DNA of 64,000 nucleotides from an uncultured Lachnospiraceae bacterium (GTDB lineage: Bacteria > Bacillota > Clostridia > Lachnospirales > Lachnospiraceae), in assembly GCA_947089905.1 (NCBI GenBank), contig CAMUMG010000005.1, positions 62,001-126,000 on the forward strand, read 5' to 3'. How positions within the stretch are numbered: position 1 is the first letter of the stretch; each line of letters starts with the position of its first letter. Both the position numbers and the translations under genes were made by a program. Under the pieces are notes generated by a model. That model ran no database searches and was not told where the DNA came from. It worked only from the letters and a program-made list of their open reading frames with translations. Of the stretch, positions 1-8,707 are shown piece by piece.

Positions 1-1775
1 AAATAATTCTCTAATTTTTTTTCATTTACTCGAATTTTGGTCATTGTTTTCTTTTCTATACATGCTGCTGTCTCTTCTTCTATTATTTTTTCCTGTTCTA
101 ACAATTCTCTCGCAGCTTTTCTACAAATCTGACCGATTTTTCGTTCTAAAGTACGAACTCCTGCTTCTCTTGTATATCCGAGAATAATTTTTCTTAATGC
201 TCCATCTGTGATAGAAAGCTGTTTAGACGATAATCCATTCTTTTCTATCTGTTTATTAATCAAATGTTTTTTAGCAATATGAAACTTTTCATTTTGAGTA
301 TAGGAACTGACTTCAATTACTTCCATACGATCCAATAATGGTTTAGGAATTGTCTGTACAGAATTTGCTGTGGCAATAAATAATACTTCTGATAGATCAA
401 GTGGAATCTCAATATAATGATCGACAAAGTGACAATTTTGTTCTGAATCTAATACTTCCAATAGTGCAGATGAAGTATCTCCTTTATAATCACTACTCAC
501 CTTATCAATCTCGTCTAAAAGCATCAACGGATTTTTGACTTTTGCTTGACGAAGTGCATCGGCAAGACGCCCTGGAAGTGCTCCTACATACGTTCTTCTA
601 TGTCCTCGAATCTCTGCTTCATCTCGTACTCCCCCTAAACAGATTCGAATATATTTTTTATCTAAAGCACGGGCTACAGAACGTGCTATTGATGTCTTTC
701 CTGTTCCTGGAGGCCCTACCAGACAAATAATCGGAGCATCTCCCTTTTTTGTCAAAGTTCGTACTGCCAAAAATTCTAAGATTCGTTCTTTTACTTTTTC
801 CAGACCATAATGTTCCTCTTCTAAGACCTTTCTTGCGTATCCAATATCCTCTCTATCTTTACTTGCCCTATCCCAAGGCATCTCTAATAGCGTTTCAATA
901 TAACTTCTTTCCACTGCACTTTCGGAACTGCTATTTGCCACTGTTTTAAATCGTTCTATTTGCTTACAGATACGTTCTTTTACTTCCTTAGAGGCGATTA
1001 ACGCTTTTGTCTGTTCTAAATATAAATCTGCATCTGCTATTGTATTATTTTCTCCTAATTCCTCTCGGATCACTTTTAACTGTTCTCGTAAAATATACTC
1101 TTTTTGATTTTGATCAACTCTCTCTTTTACCTTATTTTGGATGTCCTTTTTAATCCGAATCACCGAAATCTCATTTGCTAAAATTGCAGAGAGCTGTTCA
1201 TATCTGGAAACAAAATCATACTCTTCTAACAAGCTTTGTCTTTCTATCATGGACATAGGAATCTGTACTGCAAGTTGTTCTACAATACGCTCTAGGTTAT
1301 CGACTCCCATCATCTGTCTAATCATATCCTTATTCATCTGAGAATTTTCATTAAAATAGGCATTTAATAAGTCTTTTATACTTCGTAGCATTGCCTCTCG
1401 CTCTTGTTGTGTCAACTCTATAGCTTCCTGTATATAACTCTCTACTTCTGCTAAATAATAAGGATCTTTTGAGAGTATATCAATTAGTTTTCCTCTCTCT
1501 ATTCCACTGACCATAACCCGAAGTAAATTTCCGGGCATCCTAATTAACTGTTTTACATTTGCAACTGTACCAATTTGATAAAAATCTTCCTTTTCAGGTT
1601 CTAAAACTTCAGAATCTTTCTGTGTGATCAGTAAAATCTCTTGATTCGTTCGCATTGCTTCTTCTACAGCAGCGATTGAAAAACTTCTGTTCACATCAAA
1701 ATGGATCAACATCCCCGGCAATATTGTCATTCCTCGAAGTGCAACTACGGGCATTTTTCTTGTGTATCCACTCAT
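1..1775 (-). CDS. lon: ATP-dependent protease Lon (3' part cut by window edge)
   Basis: Lon degrades misfolded and regulatory cytoplasmic proteins. I translated the minus strand directly. It opens with an MSGYTRKMPVVALRG-type Lon N domain and runs without a stop to base 1. The Walker A motif GPPGTGKT is near residue 354 and a Walker B-like stretch DEIDKVSSDYKG follows. The AAA lid region continues to the window edge. About 590 codons are visible of the roughly 770 usual for the family, so the Ser-Lys catalytic dyad lies outside the window. The chosen ATG at 1773-1775 is preceded by GAGG; an in-frame ATG four codons upstream is possible. A strong terminator separates it from clpX, so it is probably transcribed alone. 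Confidence 0.96.
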   Translation of the reverse strand, partial: MSGYTRKMPVVALRGMTILPGMLIHFDVNRSFSIAAVEEAMRTNQEILLITQKDSEVLEPEKEDFYQIGTVANVKQLIRMPGNLLRVMVSGIERGKLIDILSKDPYYLAEVESYIQEAIELTQQEREAMLRSIKDLLNAYFNENSQMNKDMIRQMMGVDNLERIVEQLAVQIPMSMIERQSLLEEYDFVSRYEQLSAILANEISVIRIKKDIQNKVKERVDQNQKEYILREQLKVIREELGENNTIADADLYLEQTKALIASKEVKERICKQIERFKTVANSSSESAVERSYIETLLEMPWDRASKDREDIGYARKVLEEEHYGLEKVKERILEFLAVRTLTKKGDAPIICLVGPPGTGKTSIARSVARALDKKYIRICLGGVRDEAEIRGHRRTYVGALPGRLADALRQAKVKNPLMLLDEIDKVSSDYKGDTSSALLEVLDSEQNCHFVDHYIEIPLDLSEVLFIATANSVQTIPKPLLDRMEVIEVSSYTQNEKFHIAKKHLINKQIEKNGLSSKQLSITDGALRKIILGYTREAGVRTLERKIGQICRKAARELLEQEKIIEEETAACIEKKTMTKIRVNEKKLENY

Positions 1776-1795
1776 TTTTAGCCTCATTTCTACGC

Positions 1796-1824
1796 ATTAT
1801 AGCGCAAATCATACCCTTTTCATA
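1796..1824 (-). promoter_or_regulatory. putative lon promoter
   Basis: On the minus strand a perfect TATAAT (1801-1796) lies about 20 bases upstream of the lon start and downstream of the clpX terminator. The hexamer 17 bases further up is TATGAA, a poor -35 match. The -10 is convincing, the -35 is not. Confidence 0.35.
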
Positions 1825-1829
1825 TCTCT

Positions 1830-1866
1830 AAAAAAATAGGAAACAGCTTCTTTCACGGCTGTTTCC
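1830..1866 (-). terminator. Rho-independent terminator after clpX
   Basis: Perfect 9-bp stem GGAAACAGC/GCTGTTTCC (1839-1847 with 1858-1866) with a 10-base loop. On the minus strand it is followed by a run of seven T residues. It begins only a few bases after the clpX stop codon and isolates lon from the tig-clpP-clpX transcript. Confidence 0.88.
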
Positions 1867-1873
1867 CATCGTC

Positions 1874-3178
1874 CTAAGCAATCTCGTTATTGCTTATTTT
1901 CTTGCTGCGTTTTGCAGCCGCCTTCCTCTGTTTGCCATCCTCAGCACATAACAGGACAGGTTCTGCCGTTTTATCTACGGAATCTTTCGTTATAATACAT
2001 TTTAATACCGTCGGATCAGACGGAACACGATACATCGTATCCATTAACACAGACTCCATAATTGCTCGCAGACCTCTTGCTCCGGTTTTTCGCTCAAAAG
2101 AACGTTTTGCAATCTCATGCAGTGCTTCGTTTTCAAATTCTAGTTCTACACCATCTAATTCAAATAACTTTCGATATTGTTTTGTAATTGCATTTCTTGG
2201 CTCTGTAAGAATTCGTACTAGCGCATGTTCATCTAATAGATCCAAAGCAACATTGATAGGAACTCGTCCTACAAATTCAGGAATCATACCAAATTTAATT
2301 AGATCCTGTGGCAATACCTGACGTAGTAACTTTCCAATATCCACATTTTGTCCCTGCGTAATTTCCGCGTTAAATCCAATAGATTTTTGACCAATACGAG
2401 ACTCTATAATCTTTTCAATTCCATCAAATGCGCCTCCACAGATAAACAAAATATTTGTTGTATCAATTTGGATAAACTCCTGATGAGGATGTTTTCTTCC
2501 CCCCTGTGGTGGTACAGAAGCGATTGTTCCCTCTAATATCTTTAATAGTGCCTGTTGTACTCCCTCTCCAGAAACATCTCTAGTAATAGAAGTATTTTCA
2601 GACTTTCTAGTAATCTTATCGATTTCATCAATATAAATGATTCCATATTGGGCACGCTCAATATCATAATCTGCTGCTTGAATAATCTTGAGCAAAATAT
2701 TTTCTACATCTTCACCTACATATCCGGCTTCTGTTAATGCTGTAGCATCTGCAATAGCAAATGGAACATTTAATATTTTAGCTAGTGTCTGGGCAATATA
2801 GGTCTTTCCAGAACCCGTTGGTCCAATCATCAAAATATTACTCTTTTGTAATTCGACATCGAGATCCCTTTCGGAAAGAACTCTTTTATAGTGATTATAA
2901 ACTGCAACCGAAAGTGTTTTTTTGGCTTCGTCTTGACCGATCACATACTGATCTAAAAACTCTCTAATCTCTGTCGGCTTTAATAAATTAATGGAATGAT
3001 CATCATGCTCAATATAATCGTCTTCAAACTCTTCCTCTACAATTTCAGAGCACAATTCAATACATTCATCACAAATATACACATCATTCGGCCCAGCAAA
3101 TAATTTTCTTACCTGATCTTCTGTTTTCCCACAGAAGGAACAACGTACTGGTCCGACATTATCTGATCTTCCTGACAA
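1874..3178 (-). CDS. clpX: ATP-dependent Clp protease ATP-binding subunit ClpX
   Basis: Hexameric AAA+ unfoldase that feeds substrates to ClpP. The N-terminal zinc-binding domain is present (CSFCGK near residue 15 and ICDEC about 20 residues later). Walker A GPTGSGKT, Walker B DEIDK and the GAR-type sensor region follow, then the C-terminal lid. Length about 434 residues, normal for ClpX. I place the start at TTG 3178-3176 because AGGTGG (3190-3185) stands 6 bases before it and the product then begins [12 protein letters not shown], as in relatives. An in-frame ATG at 3193 has no ribosome-binding site. It lies right behind clpP in the same operon. The tail after about residue 400 is lysine-rich. 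Confidence 0.96.
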   Translation of the reverse strand: MSGRSDNVGPVRCSFCGKTEDQVRKLFAGPNDVYICDECIELCSEIVEEEFEDDYIEHDDHSINLLKPTEIREFLDQYVIGQDEAKKTLSVAVYNHYKRVLSERDLDVELQKSNILMIGPTGSGKTYIAQTLAKILNVPFAIADATALTEAGYVGEDVENILLKIIQAADYDIERAQYGIIYIDEIDKITRKSENTSITRDVSGEGVQQALLKILEGTIASVPPQGGRKHPHQEFIQIDTTNILFICGGAFDGIEKIIESRIGQKSIGFNAEITQGQNVDIGKLLRQVLPQDLIKFGMIPEFVGRVPINVALDLLDEHALVRILTEPRNAITKQYRKLFELDGVELEFENEALHEIAKRSFERKTGARGLRAIMESVLMDTMYRVPSDPTVLKCIITKDSVDKTAEPVLLCAEDGKQRKAAAKRSKKISNNEIA

Positions 3179-3196
3179 TGGCTTCCACCTCATTTC

Positions 3197-3787
3197 TTAC
3201 TTTACCCGATTCGTAATTACGCTGTCCACGATGCCATATTCCATTGCCTGTTGAGCAGTCATATAATTATCTCGCTCTGTATCAGCCGCAATTACTTCAT
3301 AGGACTTTCCTGTATTGGCAGCCAAAATCTCATTTAGTCGCTTTCTAGTCTTTAAAATATTTTCTGCGACAATCTGAATTTCTGTTGCCTGTCCTTTTGC
3401 TCCCCCAGAAGGCTGGTGAATCATAATTTCAGCATTCGGAAGGGCAAGACGTTTTCCCTTTGTTCCGCCAGCAAGTAAAAATGCTCCCATACTAGCTGCC
3501 AATCCTACACAGATTGTAGAAACATCACATTTAATGTACTGCATCGTATCATAAATTCCAAGTCCTGCTGAAACAGATCCACCAGGACTATTGATATATA
3601 AATTAATATCCTTTCCTGGATCTTCTGCTTCTAAAAAGAGGAGTTGAGCAATTACTACCTGTGCACTTGCGTCATTAACTTCCTCTCCTAAAAATACAAT
3701 TCTTTCTTTTAATAATCTAGAAAAAATATCGTAGGAACGCTCTCCTCTGCTTGTCTGTTCAATTACATAAGGAACTAAACTCATCAT
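3197..3787 (-). CDS. clpP: ATP-dependent Clp protease proteolytic subunit ClpP
   Basis: Serine peptidase that forms the two-ring Clp proteolytic chamber. The 196-residue length is standard. The nucleophile Ser lies in GLAASMGA, the His in IMIHQPSGG and the Asp in the DTERDNYM segment, completing the catalytic triad. The ATG is preceded by AAAGGAAGGGT. It sits between tig and clpX on one strand, the classic Firmicute arrangement that co-produces a nascent-chain chaperone, the protease and its unfoldase. Confidence 0.98.
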   Translation of the reverse strand: MMSLVPYVIEQTSRGERSYDIFSRLLKERIVFLGEEVNDASAQVVIAQLLFLEAEDPGKDINLYINSPGGSVSAGLGIYDTMQYIKCDVSTICVGLAASMGAFLLAGGTKGKRLALPNAEIMIHQPSGGAKGQATEIQIVAENILKTRKRLNEILAANTGKSYEVIAADTERDNYMTAQQAMEYGIVDSVITNRVK

Positions 3788-3825
3788 ACCCTTCCTTTCC
3801 TTTTTTTAAACTATCTGTTTGGCAC

Positions 3826-3857
3826 AAAGAGGATGCCCTATCAAGAACATCCTCTTT
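3826..3857 (-). terminator. hairpin between tig and clpP (attenuator or processing site)
   Basis: Perfect 10-bp inverted repeat AAAGAGGATG/CATCCTCTTT (3826-3835 with 3848-3857), a few bases after the tig stop. On the minus strand, the direction of the genes, there is no T run after it, so it is more likely a partial terminator, processing or stability element than a full stop. The T run lies on the plus-strand side, where no gene ends. Confidence 0.5.
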
Positions 3858-3863
3858 TTTGGT

Positions 3864-5186
3864 TTAAGCCTCTTTTTGAGCTTCTACTTCTTTTGGGGCT
3901 TCTACTTCTTTTGCAGCGTCTGCTACTAAATCAATTGCTTTCTGAACAGCGACATCCATCTTCATGGATTCCTTCTCTTTCTCTCCAAGTAATTCCTTTA
4001 CTTTTTCTACTTCCATCTGATAGGAAGCTGCTAACTCAGAAATTTCCTTTTCTACTTCTTCTGGAGTTACTTCGATATTTTCTGCTTTTGCAATTTCTTC
4101 TAATACAAGTCTTGTCTGAATTCGCTTTAATGCCTGTGGAGCAAAAGATTCCATCAATTTATTAGCATTTGTTCCAGTAAACTTAAAATACTGTTCCATT
4201 GTCAGACCTTGACTTTGTACTCTCTGTGAAAATGCTTCTGCCATCTGACGCTTTTGTGTTTCTATCATTGCATCTGGAATTTCCATAGAACAGTTTTCAA
4301 TAATCTTTTCAATGACTTCATCTTCCTTTGCTTCTTTTGATTCTTTTTCTTTCTTTTCCTCTAAAGAAGCTTTTACATTCTTTTTATATTCCTCTAATGT
4401 ATCAAATTCCGAAACATCCTGTGCAAAATCATCATCTAATTCCGGAAGTTCTTTTACCTTTATTTCTTTAATTTTTACCTGAAATACAGCTGGTTTTCCT
4501 GCTAATTCTTTTGCATGATATTCCTCTGGGAATGTGACATGAACTTCAGTCTGATCCCCTATATTTTTTCCGATTAATTGCTCTTCAAATGTATCAATGA
4601 AGGAATGTGATCCTATTGTAAGAGAATAATTTTCGCTTGTTCCTCCCTCAAATGGAACTCCGTCAACCGATCCTTCAAAGTCAATTACTGCAATATCTCC
4701 ATCCTGAATAGATCGATTGTCTACTGTAATGGTACGGGAATTTTGTTCTCTTACTCTATTTAATTCTGCTTGTAATTCTTCTTCCGAAACAGAATTGTCT
4801 GGTTTTTTCACTTCAATTCCTTTGTATTCACCAAGTGTTACTTCTGGTTTTACTGCTACTTCTGCTGTAAAAATAAACGGCTTTCCTTTTTCGATCTGGG
4901 TTACATTAATTTCTGGACGGGATACAATCTCTAGACCAGACTCTTGTGCTGCCTTTTCATAAGCTCCCGGAATAATCTCATTCGCAGCATCTTCAAAAAA
5001 TATCTCTGCACCGTATATTTTTTCTACAATGACCCGAGGAGCTTTTCCTCTTCGGAATCCTTGAACGTTGATCTTATTCTTGTTCTTTTGATATACCTTG
5101 TTTACTGCCTGCTCAAATTCTTCTACAGAAGCTTCAATCGTAAGCTTTCTCATATTCTTTCCTAAATCTTCAACCTGGTAACTCAT
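3864..5186 (-). CDS. tig: trigger factor (ribosome-associated chaperone, peptidyl-prolyl isomerase)
   Basis: Binds ribosomal protein L23 at the tunnel exit and shields nascent chains. The three-domain layout is recognisable. The N-terminal ribosome-binding domain carries the signature GFRRGKAPR at about residues 43-51. An FKBP-type PPIase domain lies at about 150-240 (DGDIAVIDFEGSVDG onward). A long Glu/Lys-rich helical C-terminal domain follows. The 440-residue length is slightly above the usual 425-435, the excess being a repetitive tail built on KEVEAPKEVEAQKEA. First gene of the tig-clpP-clpX unit, with its own promoter upstream. Confidence 0.97.
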   Translation of the reverse strand: MSYQVEDLGKNMRKLTIEASVEEFEQAVNKVYQKNKNKINVQGFRRGKAPRVIVEKIYGAEIFFEDAANEIIPGAYEKAAQESGLEIVSRPEINVTQIEKGKPFIFTAEVAVKPEVTLGEYKGIEVKKPDNSVSEEELQAELNRVREQNSRTITVDNRSIQDGDIAVIDFEGSVDGVPFEGGTSENYSLTIGSHSFIDTFEEQLIGKNIGDQTEVHVTFPEEYHAKELAGKPAVFQVKIKEIKVKELPELDDDFAQDVSEFDTLEEYKKNVKASLEEKKEKESKEAKEDEVIEKIIENCSMEIPDAMIETQKRQMAEAFSQRVQSQGLTMEQYFKFTGTNANKLMESFAPQALKRIQTRLVLEEIAKAENIEVTPEEVEKEISELAASYQMEVEKVKELLGEKEKESMKMDVAVQKAIDLVADAAKEVEAPKEVEAQKEA

Positions 5187-5252
5187 TTGTTAAAATCCTC
5201 CTTAAACAATTCACGGCTCATTCTCTTCTTCTGTTACCTAAGCCATAGGGAC

Positions 5253-5268
5253 TAACCTCTAAAGGTTA
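5253..5268. promoter_or_regulatory. palindrome at the tig transcription start
   Basis: TAACCTCTAAAGGTTA is a 6-bp inverted repeat with a 4-base centre. It lies about 5-20 bases downstream of the inferred tig transcription start. It could be an operator or a short 5'-leader hairpin. It does not match the CtsR heptamer repeat that controls clp genes in many Firmicutes. Confidence 0.3.
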
Positions 5269-5279
5269 GATATCAACTT

Positions 5280-5308
5280 ATTATAGCATATCTTATTCTT
5301 AAAATCCA
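5280..5308 (-). promoter_or_regulatory. tig-clpP-clpX promoter
   Basis: Minus strand: TGCTATAAT, an extended -10 with perfect TATAAT at 5285-5280. A weak -35 (TGGATT, 5308-5303) stands 17 bases upstream. The predicted start gives a leader of about 85 bases before tig. Confidence 0.55.
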
Positions 5309-5321
5309 TAACTTTTTTCAA

Positions 5322-6680
5322 TTATTCTGCCTGCCCGCAATCTCGAATTGCAGCTATAACCTGTTCTACCATATCCGCACAAATTTCGTCTGTCTGTGCT
5401 TCTACCATTACACGAATCACAGGTTCTGTTCCACTTTCTCTTAATAACAATCTGCCTTCTGTTCCAAGCTGTTTTTCTACTTTTACTGCAGCCTCCAGCA
5501 CTTTTTCATTATTTTTTGCTGCAGTTTTATCCTTTACTCTGACATTTTTTAAAAGCTGTGGATAGATCTTTAGATCCTTAACTAACTCTGAAAGTTTTTC
5601 TTTTTTCTCAAGCATAACTTCCATTACTTTTAGTGAAGTCAAAATACCATCTCCAGTTGTAGCATGTTTACTGAAAATAATGTGTCCTGAATCCTCTCCA
5701 CCTAAAGAATACCCATTTGTCATCATATTTTCATAGACATATTTATCCCCAACTGCCGTTTTTTCGTATTGGATCTCCTTATGATCAAGTGCCTTATACA
5801 ATCCCATATTTGACATTACAGTAGTAACAATCGTATTGTGATTTAATTCTCCGCGTTCTTTCATATAACAGCCGCATAGATACATAATTGCATCTCCACT
5901 TAAAACTTTTCCCGTTTCGTCTACTGCTAAACATCTATCTGCGTCTCCGTCATACGCAAAACCGACATCTAAACCATTTTCTACAACAAACTTTTTTAAT
6001 CCTTCAATATGGGTAGAACCACAATTTGTATTAATATTTGTACCGTCCGGCTCACTGTTAATCACATATGTTCTTGCTCCTAATGCGTCAAATACTCCCT
6101 TTGCAACTGTTGTTGCTGAACCATTTGCAAGATCTAAACCTACTTTTTTATCTTTAAAAGAACGAGTGGCAAGTGAAATTAAATATCCAATATAACGATG
6201 TCTTCCCATAGCATAATCTACTGTTCTTCCAATCTGTTCTCTTACTGCAAATGGCAGATCTAAATCTTTTGAATTTGAAAACTGTCCATCTAAATAGGCT
6301 TCTATCTCTTGTTCTATATGTGCTTCTAACTTATAGCCTCCCCCATTGATTACCTTTAACCCATTGTCATAATATGGATTGTGGCTTGCTGAGATCATAA
6401 TTCCACAGTCAAAGCCTTCGCTTCTTATTACATAGGAAACACTTGGAGTTGTTGTAACATGTAAAAGATAGACATCTGCTCCACTTGCTGTCAGACCGGA
6501 AACGAGGGAATATTCAAACATATAGCTGGAACGTCTTGTATCTTTTCCAATAACAATACGTGGCTTATGTTCTCTACCATAATACCATCCTAAAAAACGT
6601 CCCACTTTATAAGCATGTTCTACTGTTAAATTGATATTTGCTTCTCCGCGAAATCCGTCCGTACCAAAATACTTTCCCAT
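5322..6680 (-). CDS. glmM: phosphoglucosamine mutase
   Basis: Interconverts glucosamine-6-phosphate and glucosamine-1-phosphate on the way to UDP-GlcNAc, the precursor of peptidoglycan and of the surface glycans encoded nearby. All four phosphohexomutase elements are visible: KYFGTDGFRG at the N-terminus, the phosphoserine loop MISASHNP, the metal-binding loop DGDADR and the phosphate-binding loop RESGTEPVIRVM near the C-terminus. Length 452 residues, as usual. I start at the ATG at 6680 because GGGAGG precedes it and the protein then begins MGKYFGTDG. An in-frame ATG at 6746 would only add leader sequence. Confidence 0.97.
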   Translation of the reverse strand: MGKYFGTDGFRGEANINLTVEHAYKVGRFLGWYYGREHKPRIVIGKDTRRSSYMFEYSLVSGLTASGADVYLLHVTTTPSVSYVIRSEGFDCGIMISASHNPYYDNGLKVINGGGYKLEAHIEQEIEAYLDGQFSNSKDLDLPFAVREQIGRTVDYAMGRHRYIGYLISLATRSFKDKKVGLDLANGSATTVAKGVFDALGARTYVINSEPDGTNINTNCGSTHIEGLKKFVVENGLDVGFAYDGDADRCLAVDETGKVLSGDAIMYLCGCYMKERGELNHNTIVTTVMSNMGLYKALDHKEIQYEKTAVGDKYVYENMMTNGYSLGGEDSGHIIFSKHATTGDGILTSLKVMEVMLEKKEKLSELVKDLKIYPQLLKNVRVKDKTAAKNNEKVLEAAVKVEKQLGTEGRLLLRESGTEPVIRVMVEAQTDEICADMVEQVIAAIRDCGQAE

Positions 6681-6780
6681 GATTCCTCCCTTTCTTTTTG
6701 TCAAAAATATTCTCTTTAAATAGTATACTTTCTGCGGTTTCAACATACCGTTTTTCTTTGTATTCTATTACACTTTACAA

Positions 6781-6809
6781 ATGATACCGTTTTTTATATA
6801 ACGTGTCAA
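6781..6809 (-). promoter_or_regulatory. strong glmM promoter
   Basis: Minus strand: perfect -35 TTGACA (6809-6804), 17-base spacer and -10 TATCAT (6786-6781). The -10/spacer segment contains ATACCGTTTTT in plus-strand sense (6784-6794), and the same 11 bases recur at 6745-6755 in the leader. The pair may mark a regulatory site. Confidence 0.75.
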
Positions 6810-6829
6810 GACTTTAAATACATAAACTA

Positions 6830-6872
6830 TAACAAACAAACAGTATGGAATAGCATAAATACTATTCCATAC
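6830..6872 (-). terminator. terminator after the spore-protein gene
   Basis: Perfect 11-bp stem GTATGGAATAG/CTATTCCATAC (6843-6853 with 6862-6872) with an 8-base loop. On the minus strand it is followed by the T-rich stretch TGTTTGTTTGTT. It sits between the spore-protein stop and the glmM promoter. Confidence 0.75.
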
Positions 6873-6930
6873 CGATAAACTGTCATGTAGTCAATTTTAC
6901 TACATAATAATTTTTTATTCTTATTTTTGA

Positions 6931-7149
6931 TTACATCTGACCACCAGACATAGATTCTTCTTGCTTTTTAATCATCTGACGAACCATCTCGCCACCTACA
7001 GAACCATTTTGAGCACTTGTTAAATCTCCGTTGTAACCTTGCTTTAACGGTACTCCAATTTCTGATGCAACTTCCATTTTAAAACGCTCCATTGCTTCTC
7101 TTGCCTGTGGTACTTCCATTCTGTTTGTTCCTGAATTGTTGCTTGCCAT
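6931..7149 (-). CDS. alpha/beta-type small acid-soluble spore protein
   Basis: DNA-binding protein that coats and protects spore DNA and is degraded at germination. The 72-residue product carries both family blocks. One is the germination-protease site around SEIGVP (residues 30-35), where cleavage falls between Glu and Ile. The other is the C-terminal GSVGGEMVRQMI block. GGAGGTG precedes the ATG. It is monocistronic, with a terminator downstream. In the forespore such genes use sigma-G. I could not pick a convincing sigma-G promoter by eye. Confidence 0.95.
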   Translation of the reverse strand: MASNNSGTNRMEVPQAREAMERFKMEVASEIGVPLKQGYNGDLTSAQNGSVGGEMVRQMIKKQEESMSGGQM

Positions 7150-7185
7150 GTTAATTCACCTCCGTATACTTTATAGTTAACTCGT

Positions 7186-7245
7186 CCGACCGCTTTGTCG
7201 GTTTCGACATTTTTTCCGATAAGTTTTTACTCCATCACTTATCGG
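7186..7245 (-). other. two hairpins upstream of the spore-protein gene
   Basis: Stem 1 is CCGAC/GTCGG (7186-7190 with 7197-7201). Stem 2 is CCGATAAGT/ACTTATCGG (7216-7224 with 7237-7245, 9 bp). Both would lie in the 5' region of the spore-protein message if transcription starts beyond 7245. No T run makes either a clear terminator. Their role is unknown. Confidence 0.35.
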
Positions 7246-7403
7246 AAAACGTCTTTAACCTTCTCCACGTGAATGTTTCATCGCTTATCGTGCTATTATT
7301 ATGTACACGGTTTTAAATATTATGATTGGTAATTTTTGGTCTGATATTCTAAGAAAACAACCCTTTTCATATATTTTATTAATAATGCTATCTAAGGAAT
7401 GTT

Positions 7404-8705
7404 ATGAATCTTTTATCTATTCTTTCAGGAATCAATTCCATTTTATGGGGTGGTCCAATGTTGTTTCTTTTATTTGGAACCCATTTATATTTTACTATTC
7501 ATTTAAAATTCATTCAGCGAAAAGCAGGACTTGCAATTCGTTTATCTCTTGAAGCAGATTCGGATCATTCCGGAAATGCCAGTGTTTTTTCTACATTAGC
7601 TACTACGCTAGCCGCTACATTAGGTACTGGAAATATTGTTGGAGTTTCTACTGCGATTGCTCTTGGTGGTCCAGGAGCTCTTTTTTGGTGCTGGATTACA
7701 GGAATATTTGGAATGGCAACTACTTATGCCGAATGTTATCTTGGCATCAAATATCGTCATAAACTTGCAAATGGATCTTATTGTGGTGGTCCAATGTATG
7801 CCCTAGAAGATGGTTTAGGCTTTAAAAAGACAGCCCGTTTTTTTGCTTTCTGTGCGGTTTTAACTGCTTTTTTTATGGGTTGTCAGACACAATCTCATTC
7901 TGTTGCAGATGCAGCAGCACACTTTGGAGTTCCAAACTGGCTTACTGGAATACTATTAAGTACACTTGTTGGATTAGCAATTATTGGTGGTGCTTGTTCT
8001 ATTCAAAAAATTTGTACTTATATTGTTCCTGGAATTGCCGCCTTTTATCTATTTGGTTGTCTGATTCTTTTTATTTTAAACATTCGTTTTCTTCCTGCTG
8101 CACTCAGACTTATTATTACTTCTGCCTTTTGTCCTAAAGCTGCTATTTCAGGTTTTGCTGGTATGACAGTGCAAAAGGCTTTACGTTATGGCATTTCCAG
8201 AGGTCTGTTTACTAATGAAGCAGGACTTGGTTCTGCTGCTATTGCAGCAGCGGCTTCTAGTTCTACTGACTTTAAAAAACAGGCACTTGTGTCTATGAGT
8301 GCAACCTTTTGGGATACCGTTGTAATGTGTGCTGTTACTGGAATTGTTATTGTGTGTACAGTAATAAAAGATCCTCTTACAGTGACTAATCTCTCCTACA
8401 GTGAATGGACAAATGCCGCATTTTCTCAGATTCCCTATATTGGAAGTCCAATGTTACAATTATCTCTAATTGCCTTTGGAGCAGCTACTCTAATTGGATG
8501 GTCTTTTTTTGGAGAAAAAGCGGTAGAGTATCTTTGGGGAAATTCCCGTCAAAATCTCTACCGCTTTTTTTATCTTCTTATGATCTTTTTTGGAACAGTT
8601 GCATCCTTAGATACCGTTTGGGAATGTGCCGATTTCATCAATCTTTGTATGACACTTCCAAATCTTATAGCACTTTTTCTTCTTCGAAAAGAAATTAAAG
8701 CTTAG
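7404..8705 (+). CDS. sodium:alanine/amino-acid symporter, AGCS family
   Basis: Inner-membrane secondary transporter importing alanine or glycine with Na+. The family core motif ATLGTGNIVGV is near residue 70, followed by the ALGGPGALFW segment and about ten hydrophobic membrane helices. The late helix WSFFGEKAVEYLWG is also typical of AGCS members. At 433 residues it is slightly short for the family. AAGGA stands 5 bases before the ATG. An overlapping reading frame beginning at 7301 has no family similarity. It is transcribed alone on the plus strand and converges with the next gene with only 2 bases between stop codons. Confidence 0.92.
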   Translation: MNLLSILSGINSILWGGPMLFLLFGTHLYFTIHLKFIQRKAGLAIRLSLEADSDHSGNASVFSTLATTLAATLGTGNIVGVSTAIALGGPGALFWCWITGIFGMATTYAECYLGIKYRHKLANGSYCGGPMYALEDGLGFKKTARFFAFCAVLTAFFMGCQTQSHSVADAAAHFGVPNWLTGILLSTLVGLAIIGGACSIQKICTYIVPGIAAFYLFGCLILFILNIRFLPAALRLIITSAFCPKAAISGFAGMTVQKALRYGISRGLFTNEAGLGSAAIAAAASSSTDFKKQALVSMSATFWDTVVMCAVTGIVIVCTVIKDPLTVTNLSYSEWTNAAFSQIPYIGSPMLQLSLIAFGAATLIGWSFFGEKAVEYLWGNSRQNLYRFFYLLMIFFGTVASLDTVWECADFINLCMTLPNLIALFLLRKEIKA

Positions 8706-8707
8706 TT

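Noticed and set aside
542-1341. Three plus-strand reading frames of 60-70 codons
   Set aside because: They lie inside lon, whose minus-strand translation is clearly conserved; the plus-strand products resemble nothing and lack ribosome-binding sites.
1890-2967. Plus-strand frames opposite clpX
   Set aside because: Antisense shadows of a conserved gene.
5253-5268. CtsR operator at the clp operon
   Set aside because: The palindrome does not match the known tandem heptamer consensus; kept only as an unnamed palindrome.
7301-7552. Plus-strand frame of 83 codons at the start of the symporter
   Set aside because: Overlaps the AGCS gene in another frame, with no ribosome-binding site and no family similarity.
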